Made by a program: the position numbers and the translations under genes. This document shows positions 22,872-31,723 of a stretch of 64,000 bases of DNA, piece by piece. The notes below the pieces were generated by a model. It searched no databases. It saw only the letters and a list, made by a program, of their open reading frames with translations, and was not told the origin of the DNA. Location: NCBI GenBank assembly GCA_033762715.1, contig JANRLL010000017.1, positions 1 to 64,000 on the forward strand, given 5' to 3'. This DNA comes from JANRLL01 sp033762715. GTDB lineage: Bacteria; Pseudomonadota; Alphaproteobacteria; Rickettsiales; SXRF01. The first letter of the stretch is position 1. Each line of letters starts with the position of its first letter.

Positions 22872-23480
22872 TTAGAACTTGTAACCAACGCCGACGCCGA
22901 TCAACCACGGGTTGATATCCACATCGGTGCGGACATTGCTGGGGTTAAACTTGGCGGTAGTGCTGATAAAGACCTTTTTGACGTCGATATTCGCGTACCA
23001 ATTTCCCTGGATAGGAATATCTACACCGACCTGCAATGCGGTTCCGAAGCTGTCTTCATATTTTACGGCATTGAGTGCACCCGCGTCGGCATTAAAGAAA
23101 TGGGTGTAGTTGAGGCCTGCGCCGACATACGGTTTGACGGCACCCAACTGCGTAAAATGATATTGAAGCGTCAGCGTGGGTGGCAACAGCCAGGAACTTC
23201 CCGCATCGACGCCCGTATTGGTTTTGACGTCATGGGGCGTCACGGCCGCAATCAACTCCGCAGAAATATTCGGGGTGAAGAAATAGGTAAAATCCAGCTC
23301 GGGAACGACGCTATTATCGACCTTCGTTTTGGCGGCAATATTCATATCGCTGCTTTCTTGGGGCACGACACCCAGAGCGCGCACGCGTACCATGAAATCA
23401 CCTGCTTTCCAAGCGTCATCCGCCAGCGCAGGATGTGATAGGCAAATGGCTGTCAATGTATTCAAAACAATCTTTTTCAT
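22872..23480 (-). CDS. ompW: OmpW-family outer-membrane protein
   Basis: 202 residues with a signal peptide ending LSHPALA, then the OmpW pattern: AGDFMVRVRALGVVPQESS, FTYFFTPNISAELIAAVTPH, KPYVGAGLNYTHFF, and the closing LIGVGVGYKF with terminal Phe. It forms an eight-stranded barrel for small hydrophobic compounds. OmpW genes are often oxygen-regulated, which fits the FNR-like site at 23537. It heads a unit with the two downstream overlapping or abutting genes. Confidence 0.92.
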   Translation of the reverse strand: MKKIVLNTLTAICLSHPALADDAWKAGDFMVRVRALGVVPQESSDMNIAAKTKVDNSVVPELDFTYFFTPNISAELIAAVTPHDVKTNTGVDAGSSWLLPPTLTLQYHFTQLGAVKPYVGAGLNYTHFFNADAGALNAVKYEDSFGTALQVGVDIPIQGNWYANIDVKKVFISTTAKFNPSNVRTDVDINPWLIGVGVGYKF

Positions 23481-23536
23481 AGAGGATCCTTAATTGTAAT
23501 TGCTCCTCAGAAATAAACGATAGGGCGGCACAAGCC

Positions 23537-23550
23537 TTGATTTTAGTCAA
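23537..23550. promoter_or_regulatory. FNR/FixK-like site upstream of ompW
   Basis: TTGATTTTAGTCAA differs from the perfect box at one position of the right half. It lies 57 bp upstream of the ompW start. Confidence 0.65.
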
Positions 23551-23665
23551 GTGTCCGCCATTCTTTTATGACTAGCGGCAGCGGCCAGTGATGAGCGCAT
23601 AGAGGGCTTGAAAAAACAGCGCCTTAACTTCAAGGACGAATTGTTAGAATTGCTTAAAAAGAGAT

Positions 23666-23815
23666 TTAGACATTGTCCTCGTTGTCGCGCAGCACGCGAT
23701 GGGGCGCCCCGTCCAGATCCTCGAATTGCCCGTTTTTCATCGCCCAGAAGAAGGCGACGAGCCCGGCTAAGCCAAGCGTCAGGGCGATCGGAATGAGATA
23801 AAGCAGTACATTCAT
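23666..23815 (-). CDS. ccoS: cbb3 oxidase assembly protein CcoS
   Basis: 49 residues, too short for many gene callers: a transmembrane helix (LYLIPIALTLGLAGLVAFFW) followed by the CcoS signature MKNGQFEDLDGAPHRVL. It is needed to insert haem and copper into the oxidase. The ATG overlaps the end of ccoI (ATGA), making it the last gene of the operon. Confidence 0.93.
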   Translation of the reverse strand: MNVLLYLIPIALTLGLAGLVAFFWAMKNGQFEDLDGAPHRVLRDNEDNV

Positions 23816-25953
23816 GATTTCCTCGCATTCAGGCGCATCGCATTGACGATCACCAGTAAGGACGAACTGGACATGGCGATTGCCGCGATGAGCGGTGTGA
23901 CCATGCCCGCTACCGCCATCGGGATAGCAAGGACATTATACAGAATCGCCAGCGCAAAGTTCTGTTTCACCAGCGTCTGCGAAAATTTCGCGACGCGAAG
24001 TGCCGTCAGAATGGGCTGCAGCCTGTCGCCCTGGAAAATGATATCAGCAGCGTTTTGTGTGATATCCATGGCGCTCGCAGGCGAAATGGAAATGGTGGCA
24101 GCAGACAGCGAAGGCGCATCATTGAGCCCATCTCCTACCATAAGCACATGCGCGCCAGCTGCTTTGAGCGCAGCGATTTTTTGGGTTTTCTGGACAGGCG
24201 ATAAGCCGCCTTCGAATGTTTCGATCCCTAACGTCTTGGCAATCGCTTTGGTAACCTCCGGCCTGTCACCCGAGACTAGGGATATTTGGATGCCCGCCTG
24301 CTGCAGCGCGGTAAGAACGTTCTGGGCGTCTGAGCGCAATTGGTCAGAAAAGGTAAAGCGGATGGGCGGCTTATTCACTTCTGCTAACCATAACTCCATC
24401 ATGTTTTCCGTGTCATCGGGCAGTGTCGTTGCCCAGCTTCTCTTGCCCAGTTTCACTCCCGGCGCTTCCAGCCCAAAGCCTTGGACTTCCTTGATGGCGA
24501 GGGGCAATAACGCGCCTGTGTAAGCTCGGTTGATACCCTGCGAGAGCGGGTGCTTGCTCTGCGCACAGAGCGAGGCCGCCAGCTGTAATTGCTCATCGGA
24601 ATGTGTAGAAATAAGCGTGGGTTTACCGAGGGTCAGCGTTCCGGTCTTATCAAATACGGCATGCGTGATTGTGGCCAGGCGTTCGAGCGCGCTGCCGCTC
24701 TTGAGCAAAATACCCGAGCGCATCAGCTTGCCGCTGGCGAGCACCTGAACCACGGGCACGGCAAGGCCCAACGCGCAGGGGCATGTAATGATGAGCACGG
24801 TGGCTGCATAGAGTAGCGCCGTCTGCCATGGAACGCCTCCCCATAGCACCCACCCGGCAAAGGTGGCGGCAGCCAGCGCATGTACGGCTGGGGTGTACCA
24901 GCTGGAAATACGGTCGGCCACGGTGACATATTTCGCCTGTGCCTGTTCGGCGGCTTCCATCAATCGGATGATTTCCGAAAGCAGCGAATGTTCACCTGCC
25001 TTCGTTACGCGCATGGTAAATGGAGCGGTTATGTTCGTCGTGCCTGCGAAGAGCTTGGCGCCCGCGGCTACTTCGTGCGGCAGGCTTTCACCCGTGATCA
25101 GGCTCGTATCGATCTGCGATGAGCCGGTCAGGATCACGCCATCCGCGCCGATCTTCTCGCCGGCCGCCACTTGCAATATCATGCCCTCTTTTATTTCGGA
25201 AAGTGGGATTGTCTCTTGCGTCCCATCTTCTTTCACGATGCTGGAAAATCCCGTCATCATTTGCAGCAGGTCATGCGCGGCTGAGCGTGCACGGCCCCGC
25301 GCGCGAGCTTCCAAGTAACGTCCGATGAGAAGAAAGAACAGCAGCATCACGGCAGAATCAAAATAGGAATGCGAACCGAAAGTGATAGTTTCGAATACGC
25401 TCATCAGGGTGGCCAGGATCACTGCCACCGAAATCGGAACGTCCATATTGGTTTTGCGCGATCTCAGCACCTTCCACGCAGACCTATAAAAGGGCAGGCC
25501 GCAATAAGCGATGGCGGGAATGGAGATGGCAGCCTGCAGCCAGTGGAAGAAGTTGCGTGTGGCGGTTCCCATTTCTACCTGGTCACTCGTCCATAGCGGT
25601 ATGGAGAAAAGCATCAGGTTGCCGCTGGCAAACCCTGCAACCGCCAGACAGCGTAGAAGGAATTTTTCTTCTTTTTTCTCTGCCGTTTCTGCGGTTTCAG
25701 GGTTGAAGGGCATGGCACGATAACCCATGCCATTGATCAGGGACACCCAGCTATCTCCCAGCTCTGCCGGTCCTTCCCACGTCACCCGCAGACGGCGGGT
25801 GGATAGGTTGAGACGTGCGGCTTGAACCTGCTCTTGTTTCTTCAATGCCGTTTCAATGATGGCCACACAGCTGTGGCAGTGCATGCCGTCCACCAGCAGA
25901 TTCACGCTATGCGCTCCGCCTGGCTCGGTGGTGATGAATGCTTTGGTACTCAT
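23812..25953 (-). CDS. ccoI: Copper-exporting P-type ATPase for cbb3 oxidase assembly (CcoI/FixI)
   Basis: 713 residues. It has an N-terminal HMA domain with GMHCHSCVAIIE, eight predicted membrane helices, the actuator TGES, the CPC motif in ITCPCALGLAVPV, the phosphorylation site FDKTGTLTLG and the hinge MVGDGLNDAPSL. CcoI-type pumps move Cu across the inner membrane for the CuB centre of CcoN rather than for detoxification. It overlaps ccoH upstream and ccoS downstream by 4 bp each. Confidence 0.95.
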   Translation of the reverse strand: MSTKAFITTEPGGAHSVNLLVDGMHCHSCVAIIETALKKQEQVQAARLNLSTRRLRVTWEGPAELGDSWVSLINGMGYRAMPFNPETAETAEKKEEKFLLRCLAVAGFASGNLMLFSIPLWTSDQVEMGTATRNFFHWLQAAISIPAIAYCGLPFYRSAWKVLRSRKTNMDVPISVAVILATLMSVFETITFGSHSYFDSAVMLLFFLLIGRYLEARARGRARSAAHDLLQMMTGFSSIVKEDGTQETIPLSEIKEGMILQVAAGEKIGADGVILTGSSQIDTSLITGESLPHEVAAGAKLFAGTTNITAPFTMRVTKAGEHSLLSEIIRLMEAAEQAQAKYVTVADRISSWYTPAVHALAAATFAGWVLWGGVPWQTALLYAATVLIITCPCALGLAVPVVQVLASGKLMRSGILLKSGSALERLATITHAVFDKTGTLTLGKPTLISTHSDEQLQLAASLCAQSKHPLSQGINRAYTGALLPLAIKEVQGFGLEAPGVKLGKRSWATTLPDDTENMMELWLAEVNKPPIRFTFSDQLRSDAQNVLTALQQAGIQISLVSGDRPEVTKAIAKTLGIETFEGGLSPVQKTQKIAALKAAGAHVLMVGDGLNDAPSLSAATISISPASAMDITQNAADIIFQGDRLQPILTALRVAKFSQTLVKQNFALAILYNVLAIPMAVAGMVTPLIAAIAMSSSSLLVIVNAMRLNARKS

Positions 25954-26387
25954 TCTACAACGATCCGTTTAGATTGCTGGTAATGCACTCCGTTATGTAG
26001 GGCGTCAACGCGCACTTCCCACAGGCCTTTTTGTGGGAAGTCAATCCGTGTTTCCTCGCTTTTGAGCTCCATACTAAAATCCATGCCTTGTTGTGTCGGG
26101 CGGGTAACGGTTGCGGTCATTTTTTCAGCGCTAAGAGATCGGTTATTTTTATCACGCAGCATGAAGCTTAGTATATTATCGTGGTAATCGATACGACCTT
26201 TCCACCCTTGCGCTTCCTGCTTTTGCTCTGCCTCAACGATTCTGTTATAGGCAAGGCCCTTTTCGTAAGGGTGGTCGGTCACCATGCCACTATGGGTGCG
26301 GATGGCGAGGGTGACCATTACCGCGTTAATGGTTGCGACAAAGCCGAAAAATGCCACAAAATACCACCATACCTGCTTACCGGTCAT
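25950..26387 (-). CDS. ccoH: cbb3 oxidase assembly protein CcoH (FixH)
   Basis: 145 residues: one N-terminal membrane helix (VWWYFVAFFGFVATINAVMV), then a periplasmic domain with the FixH signature YEKGLAYNRIVEAEQKQEAQ and GWKGRI, and a beta-sandwich end (GLWEVRVDALHNGVHYQQSK). It stabilises the assembling oxidase. It overlaps ccoG and ccoI by 4 bp on each side. Confidence 0.93.
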   Translation of the reverse strand: MTGKQVWWYFVAFFGFVATINAVMVTLAIRTHSGMVTDHPYEKGLAYNRIVEAEQKQEAQGWKGRIDYHDNILSFMLRDKNNRSLSAEKMTATVTRPTQQGMDFSMELKSEETRIDFPQKGLWEVRVDALHNGVHYQQSKRIVVE

Positions 26388-27763
26388 CGTCCCTCACTTA
26401 TAAAAATCGTATCTTTTTTTACTGTAATCTTGCTGTCCGTTTCCATCAGGTGGAACGTAATACTACGGCGCTGCTCGGGCTGTTTGGGGGCCATCAGGAA
26501 GACACGGAAATGCCCGATGGAATCTGCGAATACGGGAAGATTATCCGCAGGAATATCGCTACTTGCCTGCACCCGCATGGCAGCATTGTCAATACCCTCC
26601 ACGGTGAGGGAATAGCTTTTGTCTTCATGGTGCTTGTTGATGATGGAGACATTATAACCATTGCGCACCGAGCCGTCCGATAACCGCACGAACAAGGGAT
26701 TGCGGTCGTGGATCACATTCATCTCAAGCGGTGAGCGTGTTAGCAGGCTATAGAGCATCAAACACCCCACCAAGCTGATAATACTGCCATACCAGAAGGT
26801 GCGCGGACGAAGCGGATTAAAGGGCTTTTTGCTCTCAGTGTCATAGCGGATGAGGCCTTTAGGCAGACCGATCTTTTCCATGATGCCATCACACGCATCG
26901 ATGCAAAGGCCGCAGGCGATGCATTCCATTTGCAGGCCGTTGCGTATATCGATCCCCATAGGGCAGACCGTGACGCAGGAATCGCAATCGATGCAGTGGC
27001 CTTTTCCTTCCCATGTGTCGCCCATCTTGTGCTTGCCACGCGGCTCTCCGCGCTGCGGTTGATATGCAATGATCAGCGTATCTTTATCGAACATGGCAGA
27101 TTGGAAACGCGCATAGGGGCACATATAGGTGCAGACCTGCTCACGCGCGGCGCCAGCCATCAGGTAAGTGGAAAAAGTCAGACCCAGTATCCAGCCGCCG
27201 ACTGCCCATGGTATATCCATATGCGTTATCTGATCCAGAAGGGTCGGTGCATCATTGAAGTAAAAGACCCATGCACCACCGGTACACATGCTAATCATCA
27301 GCCAGATCAGATGTGTCAGGCCTTTCTTACGTAATTTTTCGAGTGTCCATTTGCTTTCATCGAGCTTTTTGCGGGCGTTGCGATCGCCCTGCACGATGCG
27401 CTCTACCCAGACAAAGAGGTCTGTCCAGACGGTCTGTGGGCAGGCATAGCCGCACCATACACGGCCAAAGAGCGAGGTTACGAAGAATAGGCCGACTGCC
27501 GCCAGAATCAAAATGCCGGTGATGTAATAGACTTCCTGCGGCCAGATTTCGACGCCAAAGAAATAGGCGCGGGTATGGTTCAGGTCGATGAGAATAGCCT
27601 GATCGGGCGCACTCGGCCCGCGATCCCATCGCAGCCAGGGTGCGCCATAATAGATGCCGAGTAACGTCACCATCGAAAGCCATTTCAGCTTGCGAAACGT
27701 CCCCCATACGCGCCTGGGATAGATCTTCTCCTGTTTTTTAAAAAATTGTATCGGCGCATCCAT
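26384..27763 (-). CDS. ccoG: Ferredoxin-type copper reductase CcoG (FixG/RdxA)
   Basis: 459 residues. Transmembrane part at the N-terminus with GRVWCGYACPQTVWTDLFVW, then two 4Fe-4S motifs (CIDCDSCVTVCPMGIDI and CIACGLCIDACDGIMEKIG), a further helix and a C-terminal Ig-like periplasmic domain. CcoG reduces Cu(II) to Cu(I) for oxidase maturation. It lies 2 bp after ccoP. Confidence 0.95.
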   Translation of the reverse strand: MDAPIQFFKKQEKIYPRRVWGTFRKLKWLSMVTLLGIYYGAPWLRWDRGPSAPDQAILIDLNHTRAYFFGVEIWPQEVYYITGILILAAVGLFFVTSLFGRVWCGYACPQTVWTDLFVWVERIVQGDRNARKKLDESKWTLEKLRKKGLTHLIWLMISMCTGGAWVFYFNDAPTLLDQITHMDIPWAVGGWILGLTFSTYLMAGAAREQVCTYMCPYARFQSAMFDKDTLIIAYQPQRGEPRGKHKMGDTWEGKGHCIDCDSCVTVCPMGIDIRNGLQMECIACGLCIDACDGIMEKIGLPKGLIRYDTESKKPFNPLRPRTFWYGSIISLVGCLMLYSLLTRSPLEMNVIHDRNPLFVRLSDGSVRNGYNVSIINKHHEDKSYSLTVEGIDNAAMRVQASSDIPADNLPVFADSIGHFRVFLMAPKQPEQRRSITFHLMETDSKITVKKDTIFISEGR

Positions 27764-27765
27764 GA

Positions 27766-28638
27766 CTATTCCTTTGGCGTGTCGGCTTCGCCTCCGCCCA
27801 GTGAATGCACATAAATGGAAAGTTGTTTGATGGTCTCATCAGGTAGGCGGGTTTCCCAACTAGGCATGACACTATGACGCGGATTCGCGATTTGCTGTGC
27901 GATACTAGCCTTGTCGCCCCCGTATAGCCAGATGGCATCGGCCAGGTTCGGGGCACCGAACTCGCGGTTCCCATGGCCTGTCTCGCCATGGCAGGAAGAG
28001 CAATTCTGTTTGAAGATAGATGCTCCCTTTTCGCTCCCGCCCTTGCCGCTAGAAAAGCTGAGGACGTAATTGGCTACATCATTGATATCTTCCTTTTTCA
28101 GCATTTCGCCAAACGCAGGCATTTGCGACATGCGCGTATCATCATGCGTGGAGCGGATGCCGACCTTTAGGGTGCGATAGATGGACTCCAGATCGCCGCC
28201 CCATAACCAGTCGTCGTCATTGAGGTTCGGATAGCCGCGTCCCCCGGCTGCACCTGTCCCATGACAGGCCGCACAGTTTTCCTTGAACAGTGTCTTTCCC
28301 CCCGTCACAGCAAAATCATAAAGCTCAGGGTCGTTTTTGATCTCCTGCAGGCTGTGGGCTTTTACCTTCGTTGCAAATTCGCCCCGGCGCTCTGTAATTT
28401 CTGCCTGCTCTGCTTTTAGTTTTTTGTACGAAGTCCAGCCTGCTATTCCCTTGGTATGGCCTGAAAACGTCGGCCATGCGGGATAGACCACCCAATAACC
28501 CACCGCCCAGATGCAGGTGATGGCAAATACAATCAGCCACCAGCGGGGGGCGGGGAGATTCAGTTCCTTGATGCCGTCCCATTCGTGGCCTGTCGTTTCC
28601 ACACCCGAATGTTGGTCTACTTCTTTTTTATCACTCAT
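27766..28638 (-). CDS. ccoP: cbb3 oxidase dihaem cytochrome c subunit CcoP
   Basis: 290 residues: an N-terminal FixP anchor (HEWDGIKELNLPAPRWWLIV) and two class I cytochrome c domains with CAACH and CSSCH haem sites, each with a downstream Met ligand (MPAF; MPSWE). It passes electrons from CcoO or soluble cytochromes to the catalytic subunit. The ATG overlaps ccoQ by 8 bp. Confidence 0.96.
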   Translation of the reverse strand: MSDKKEVDQHSGVETTGHEWDGIKELNLPAPRWWLIVFAITCIWAVGYWVVYPAWPTFSGHTKGIAGWTSYKKLKAEQAEITERRGEFATKVKAHSLQEIKNDPELYDFAVTGGKTLFKENCAACHGTGAAGGRGYPNLNDDDWLWGGDLESIYRTLKVGIRSTHDDTRMSQMPAFGEMLKKEDINDVANYVLSFSSGKGGSEKGASIFKQNCSSCHGETGHGNREFGAPNLADAIWLYGGDKASIAQQIANPRHSVMPSWETRLPDETIKQLSIYVHSLGGGEADTPKE

Positions 28639-28786
28639 GGCCGTACTCCTCCGCTAGGGGGATATAGGCATAGGATTGGATCTGCTGTTTTGCGCTGGGG
28701 CGATAAGCACGATAGGCAACCCATAAAAAAACGCTGAAGAAAAACAGCAGACTCAGCGAGGGCGCGTGTTCATAAAGAAAGTTCAT
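28631..28786 (-). CDS. ccoQ: cbb3 oxidase small subunit CcoQ
   Basis: 51 residues, below common length cut-offs. One membrane helix (SLSLLFFFSVFLWVAYRAY) followed by the CcoQ-like cytoplasmic tail RPSAKQQIQSYAYIPL. Start and stop interlock with ccoO (TAATG) and ccoP (8-bp overlap). It stabilises the complex. Confidence 0.9.
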   Translation of the reverse strand: MNFLYEHAPSLSLLFFFSVFLWVAYRAYRPSAKQQIQSYAYIPLAEEYGHE

Positions 28787-29523
28787 TATCTGCCCTCCTG
28801 TTTTTCATTCTGTAGCTCGTAATCCTTGATATCGGCAAGCGTTCCGAGGGTTTGCAGATAAGCAACCAGCGCATCCGTTTCCGATACAAAATTCTTCTGC
28901 CCGTCGAAATCGCGCACATTCACTTTCTTGCCATAACGTGCCGTAAGGCCTGCCGTGTCGCTGTCGGAACGGGCTTGTGCCATACCATCGTTATAGGCGC
29001 TTTCGATCATCTCGTTGGTGTAGGGCACACCTGTGGTGCGATAGGTTGCCATCAGCTTGTGCATTTCACGCAAATCCGCCGCCTGGTTCATCATGAAACT
29101 GTAGGATGGCATGATCGACTCGGGCACTACATCGCGTGGCCGGTTCAGATGGGCGGTGTGCCATTCATCGGAATATTTACCGCCTACGCGCGCAAGGTCT
29201 GGCCCAATGCGCTTGCTACCCCAGAGGAAGGGGTGATCGTACATGCTTTCAGCTGCTAGTGAATAATGGCCGTAGCGCTCCACTTCATCACGCAAGGGGC
29301 GGATCTGTTGGCTATGGCATGATGAGCAATTCTCGCGGATGTAAATTTGCTGTCCTGCCAGCTCAAGCGGTGTGAGTGGTCGCATGCCGCTGATTTTTTC
29401 AATGGTGGTTTCGATGCGAAAGAGCGGGATAATTTCCACCAGCCCGCCAATCGAGATGGCGACGAGCGAGAAAACCAACAAGAGAATAGAATTTTTTTCC
29501 AGCTTTTTATGTTTCTCAAGCAT
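28786..29523 (-). CDS. ccoO: cbb3 oxidase monohaem cytochrome c subunit CcoO
   Basis: 245 residues from ATG 29523, which has an ideal AAGGAGG inside the end of ccoN; an earlier in-frame start would extend into ccoN without an RBS. N-terminal helix (SILLLVFSLVAISIGGLVEI), then the haem motif CSSCH in IRENCSSCHSQQIRPLRDEV, and a distal Met (SIMPSYSFM). It delivers electrons to CcoN. Confidence 0.95.
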   Translation of the reverse strand: MLEKHKKLEKNSILLLVFSLVAISIGGLVEIIPLFRIETTIEKISGMRPLTPLELAGQQIYIRENCSSCHSQQIRPLRDEVERYGHYSLAAESMYDHPFLWGSKRIGPDLARVGGKYSDEWHTAHLNRPRDVVPESIMPSYSFMMNQAADLREMHKLMATYRTTGVPYTNEMIESAYNDGMAQARSDSDTAGLTARYGKKVNVRDFDGQKNFVSETDALVAYLQTLGTLADIKDYELQNEKQEGR

Positions 29524-30961
29524 AGACAGCCTCCTTGCTGCATGCACAGGAGCTGCACTGCTTGCTGCAACCCGCGATCGTTTTATAGCAGTTGTAAACC
29601 ATGATCAGCATGCCACAGAGGTAGAGTAGGCCGCCAAGCGCACGGATGAGATAATACGGGTGCATCGCCTCCACCGTTTCCACGAAAGAATATTCCAGGA
29701 AGCCCATGGAGTCATAAGCGCGCCACATCAAGCCCTGCATGATGCCCGATACCCACATCGCGGTGATGTAGAACACAATGCCGATGGTAGCGACCCACAG
29801 ATGGATATTCACCAGGCGCATGGAATAGAGTTCTTTCCTTTTCCAAAGCACCGGAATCATGTGATAAATAGCGCCAAAGCTGATAAAAGCGACCCAGCCG
29901 AGCGCGCCGGAATGCACGTGCCCAATTCCCCAATCGGTGTAGTGCGAGAGAGAATTGACTGCCTTGATCGACATGAGCGGCCCTTCGAAAGTGCTCATTC
30001 CGTAAAAGGCCAGCGCCACGACCATAAAGCGCAACACAGGGTCTTCGCGCAGTTTATTCCATGCACCAGACAGCGTCATTATGCCGTTGATCATGCCACC
30101 CCAGCTGGGCATCCACAACATGATGGAAAATGTCATACCCAATGTCTGCGCCCAGTCCGGCAGCGCAGTGTAATGCAGGTGATGGGGGCCCGCCCAGATA
30201 TAAATAAAGATGAGCGACCAGAAATGCAGAATCGACAGGCGATAAGAATAGACGGGCCGATTGGCGCGCTTGGGAATGAAGTAATACATAATGCCCAGAA
30301 ACCCTGCGGTTAGAAAGAACCCCACCGCATTATGCCCATACCACCACTGGATGAGCGCCGCTTGCACGCCGCCCCAGAGCGGCACCGATTTTGCGCTTAA
30401 GCCTGATACGGGAATGCTGACGCCATTGACCAGATGCAGCACGGCAACGGTTGCGATGAAGGCCAGAAAGAACCAGTTCGCCACATAGATATGAGACTCT
30501 TCACGCTTGGCAAGGGTCATTAAAAAAATGACGAGATAGAACACCCATACGACGGTCAGCCATAGATCGGCATACCATTCGGGCTCTGCATATTCTTTGC
30601 CTTGCGTGATCCCCAGAAGATATCCACTGGCGGCCATTACAATAAACAGCTGATATCCCCAGAAGGTAAAATTGGCGAGCTTGTCGTTCCATAGCCGCGT
30701 GCGGCAGGTGCGCTGGATGATAAAATACGAGGTGGCAAACAATACGTTGCCGCCAAAGGCGAAAATGACGCCTGATGTATGCACTGGGCGTAAGCGCCCA
30801 AAGGAGAGATAGGGTTCGAAATTGAGATCCGGAAATGCCATTTGCAGGGCGATCACCAGCCCCACCAACATACCCACCGTTCCCCAGAACAGCGCGGCGA
30901 GGGTGAATTTCTTGACGATCTCATCATTATAAACGGGTGCCACCCGCATTGCTGCCTGCAT
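29516..30961 (-). CDS. ccoN: cbb3 cytochrome oxidase catalytic subunit CcoN
   Basis: 481 residues with about 12 transmembrane helices. Haem and copper ligands are visible in RPVHTSGVIFAFGG, WWYGHNAVGFFLTAGFLG, YIWAGPHHLHYTALPDW and TDWGIGHVHSGALGW. It reduces O2 to water at low oxygen with high affinity and pumps protons. The C-terminus ends unusually in a cysteine-rich tail (GCSKQCSSCACSKEA). It starts 3 bp after the DsbD_2/SafE-like gene. Confidence 0.96.
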   Translation of the reverse strand: MQAAMRVAPVYNDEIVKKFTLAALFWGTVGMLVGLVIALQMAFPDLNFEPYLSFGRLRPVHTSGVIFAFGGNVLFATSYFIIQRTCRTRLWNDKLANFTFWGYQLFIVMAASGYLLGITQGKEYAEPEWYADLWLTVVWVFYLVIFLMTLAKREESHIYVANWFFLAFIATVAVLHLVNGVSIPVSGLSAKSVPLWGGVQAALIQWWYGHNAVGFFLTAGFLGIMYYFIPKRANRPVYSYRLSILHFWSLIFIYIWAGPHHLHYTALPDWAQTLGMTFSIMLWMPSWGGMINGIMTLSGAWNKLREDPVLRFMVVALAFYGMSTFEGPLMSIKAVNSLSHYTDWGIGHVHSGALGWVAFISFGAIYHMIPVLWKRKELYSMRLVNIHLWVATIGIVFYITAMWVSGIMQGLMWRAYDSMGFLEYSFVETVEAMHPYYLIRALGGLLYLCGMLIMVYNCYKTIAGCSKQCSSCACSKEAVYA

Positions 30962-30964
30962 TTA

Positions 30965-31612
30965 CTACCTCACCATTTTTGTGGCTATCACCAGCAGTGC
31001 CAGCCCATTAAACGCCATACCAACACGGCCTATCCTGCGGATGATTTCCTGCCATTTTACCGCCAGCATGGCGACGCCGCCGCTGGCCACCCATAAGGCG
31101 GGAACCGTGCCTAGTACAAACAACCACATCGCCGCCATACCAGTGAATGGGTTGGTGAGCGTTGCCGCCATCATCAGCGCCGCATAGATCAACCCGCATG
31201 GCATAAAGCTCATCAGGATGCCGCGCACAAAGCCGCCGCGAAGCGAAAGGTAGGGCAGGGGATAGGAATGCGCCGTCGCCGCGCTGAACAAGAAAAATCC
31301 TGCCGCTAAAACCATCATGATCGCAGAAAGCGCTGGCCAATAAGGCAATGTAGATAACTGCCTTCCCATTAGTGTTGCAAAAAAACCAAGCGCCCCATAG
31401 GTCACCAGCCGGCCGAGATGATATTGCCACTGAGATGCCGCACCTATGTGTTTGCCGCATGCGCCATGGCAGGCAGACTGGCTTGCCACCACAGGCCCGC
31501 ACATGACCAGGCAATGCGTAAGACTTCCGGTAAGCCCGCCCATAAAGAATAACAGCCACAGGCCTGCTTGTTGGCTAAAAACCGCACTGCAATGTAATAA
31601 AAATTGCTCCAT
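30965..31612 (-). CDS. SafE/DsbD_2-type membrane protein associated with cbb3 oxidase
   Basis: About 215 residues with six predicted transmembrane helices and paired small/Cys motifs GSLTHCLVMCGPVV and SFMPCGLIYAALM, as in the 'sulfite exporter TauE/SafE' and cytochrome c biogenesis transmembrane (PF13386) families that sit in cco loci. A Cys/His-rich loop (SACHGACGKH) could bind copper. ATG 31612 is preferred to a GTG two codons earlier. It leads the nine-gene cco operon, 34 bp from the FNR box; a role in copper or thiol handling for the oxidase is inference from context. Confidence 0.75.
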   Translation of the reverse strand: MEQFLLHCSAVFSQQAGLWLLFFMGGLTGSLTHCLVMCGPVVASQSACHGACGKHIGAASQWQYHLGRLVTYGALGFFATLMGRQLSTLPYWPALSAIMMVLAAGFFLFSAATAHSYPLPYLSLRGGFVRGILMSFMPCGLIYAALMMAATLTNPFTGMAAMWLFVLGTVPALWVASGGVAMLAVKWQEIIRRIGRVGMAFNGLALLVIATKMVR

Positions 31613-31645
31613 ACGCACTAATTAAAGGGATGGAAGAAAGCCGCA

Positions 31646-31659
31646 TTGATTTAAATCAA
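31646..31659. promoter_or_regulatory. FNR/FixK box between the cco operon and the bacterioferritin-like gene
   Basis: TTGATTTAAATCAA, identical to the box at 20075. It lies 34 bp from the start of the leftward operon and 65 bp from the rightward gene, so it can serve both. Confidence 0.9.
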
Positions 31660-31723
31660 GCGGTGTTTCCGTGGTTTGGGTACACTTTCGAAAACAATGG
31701 AAACCTAGTCATAGGAGATGAGA

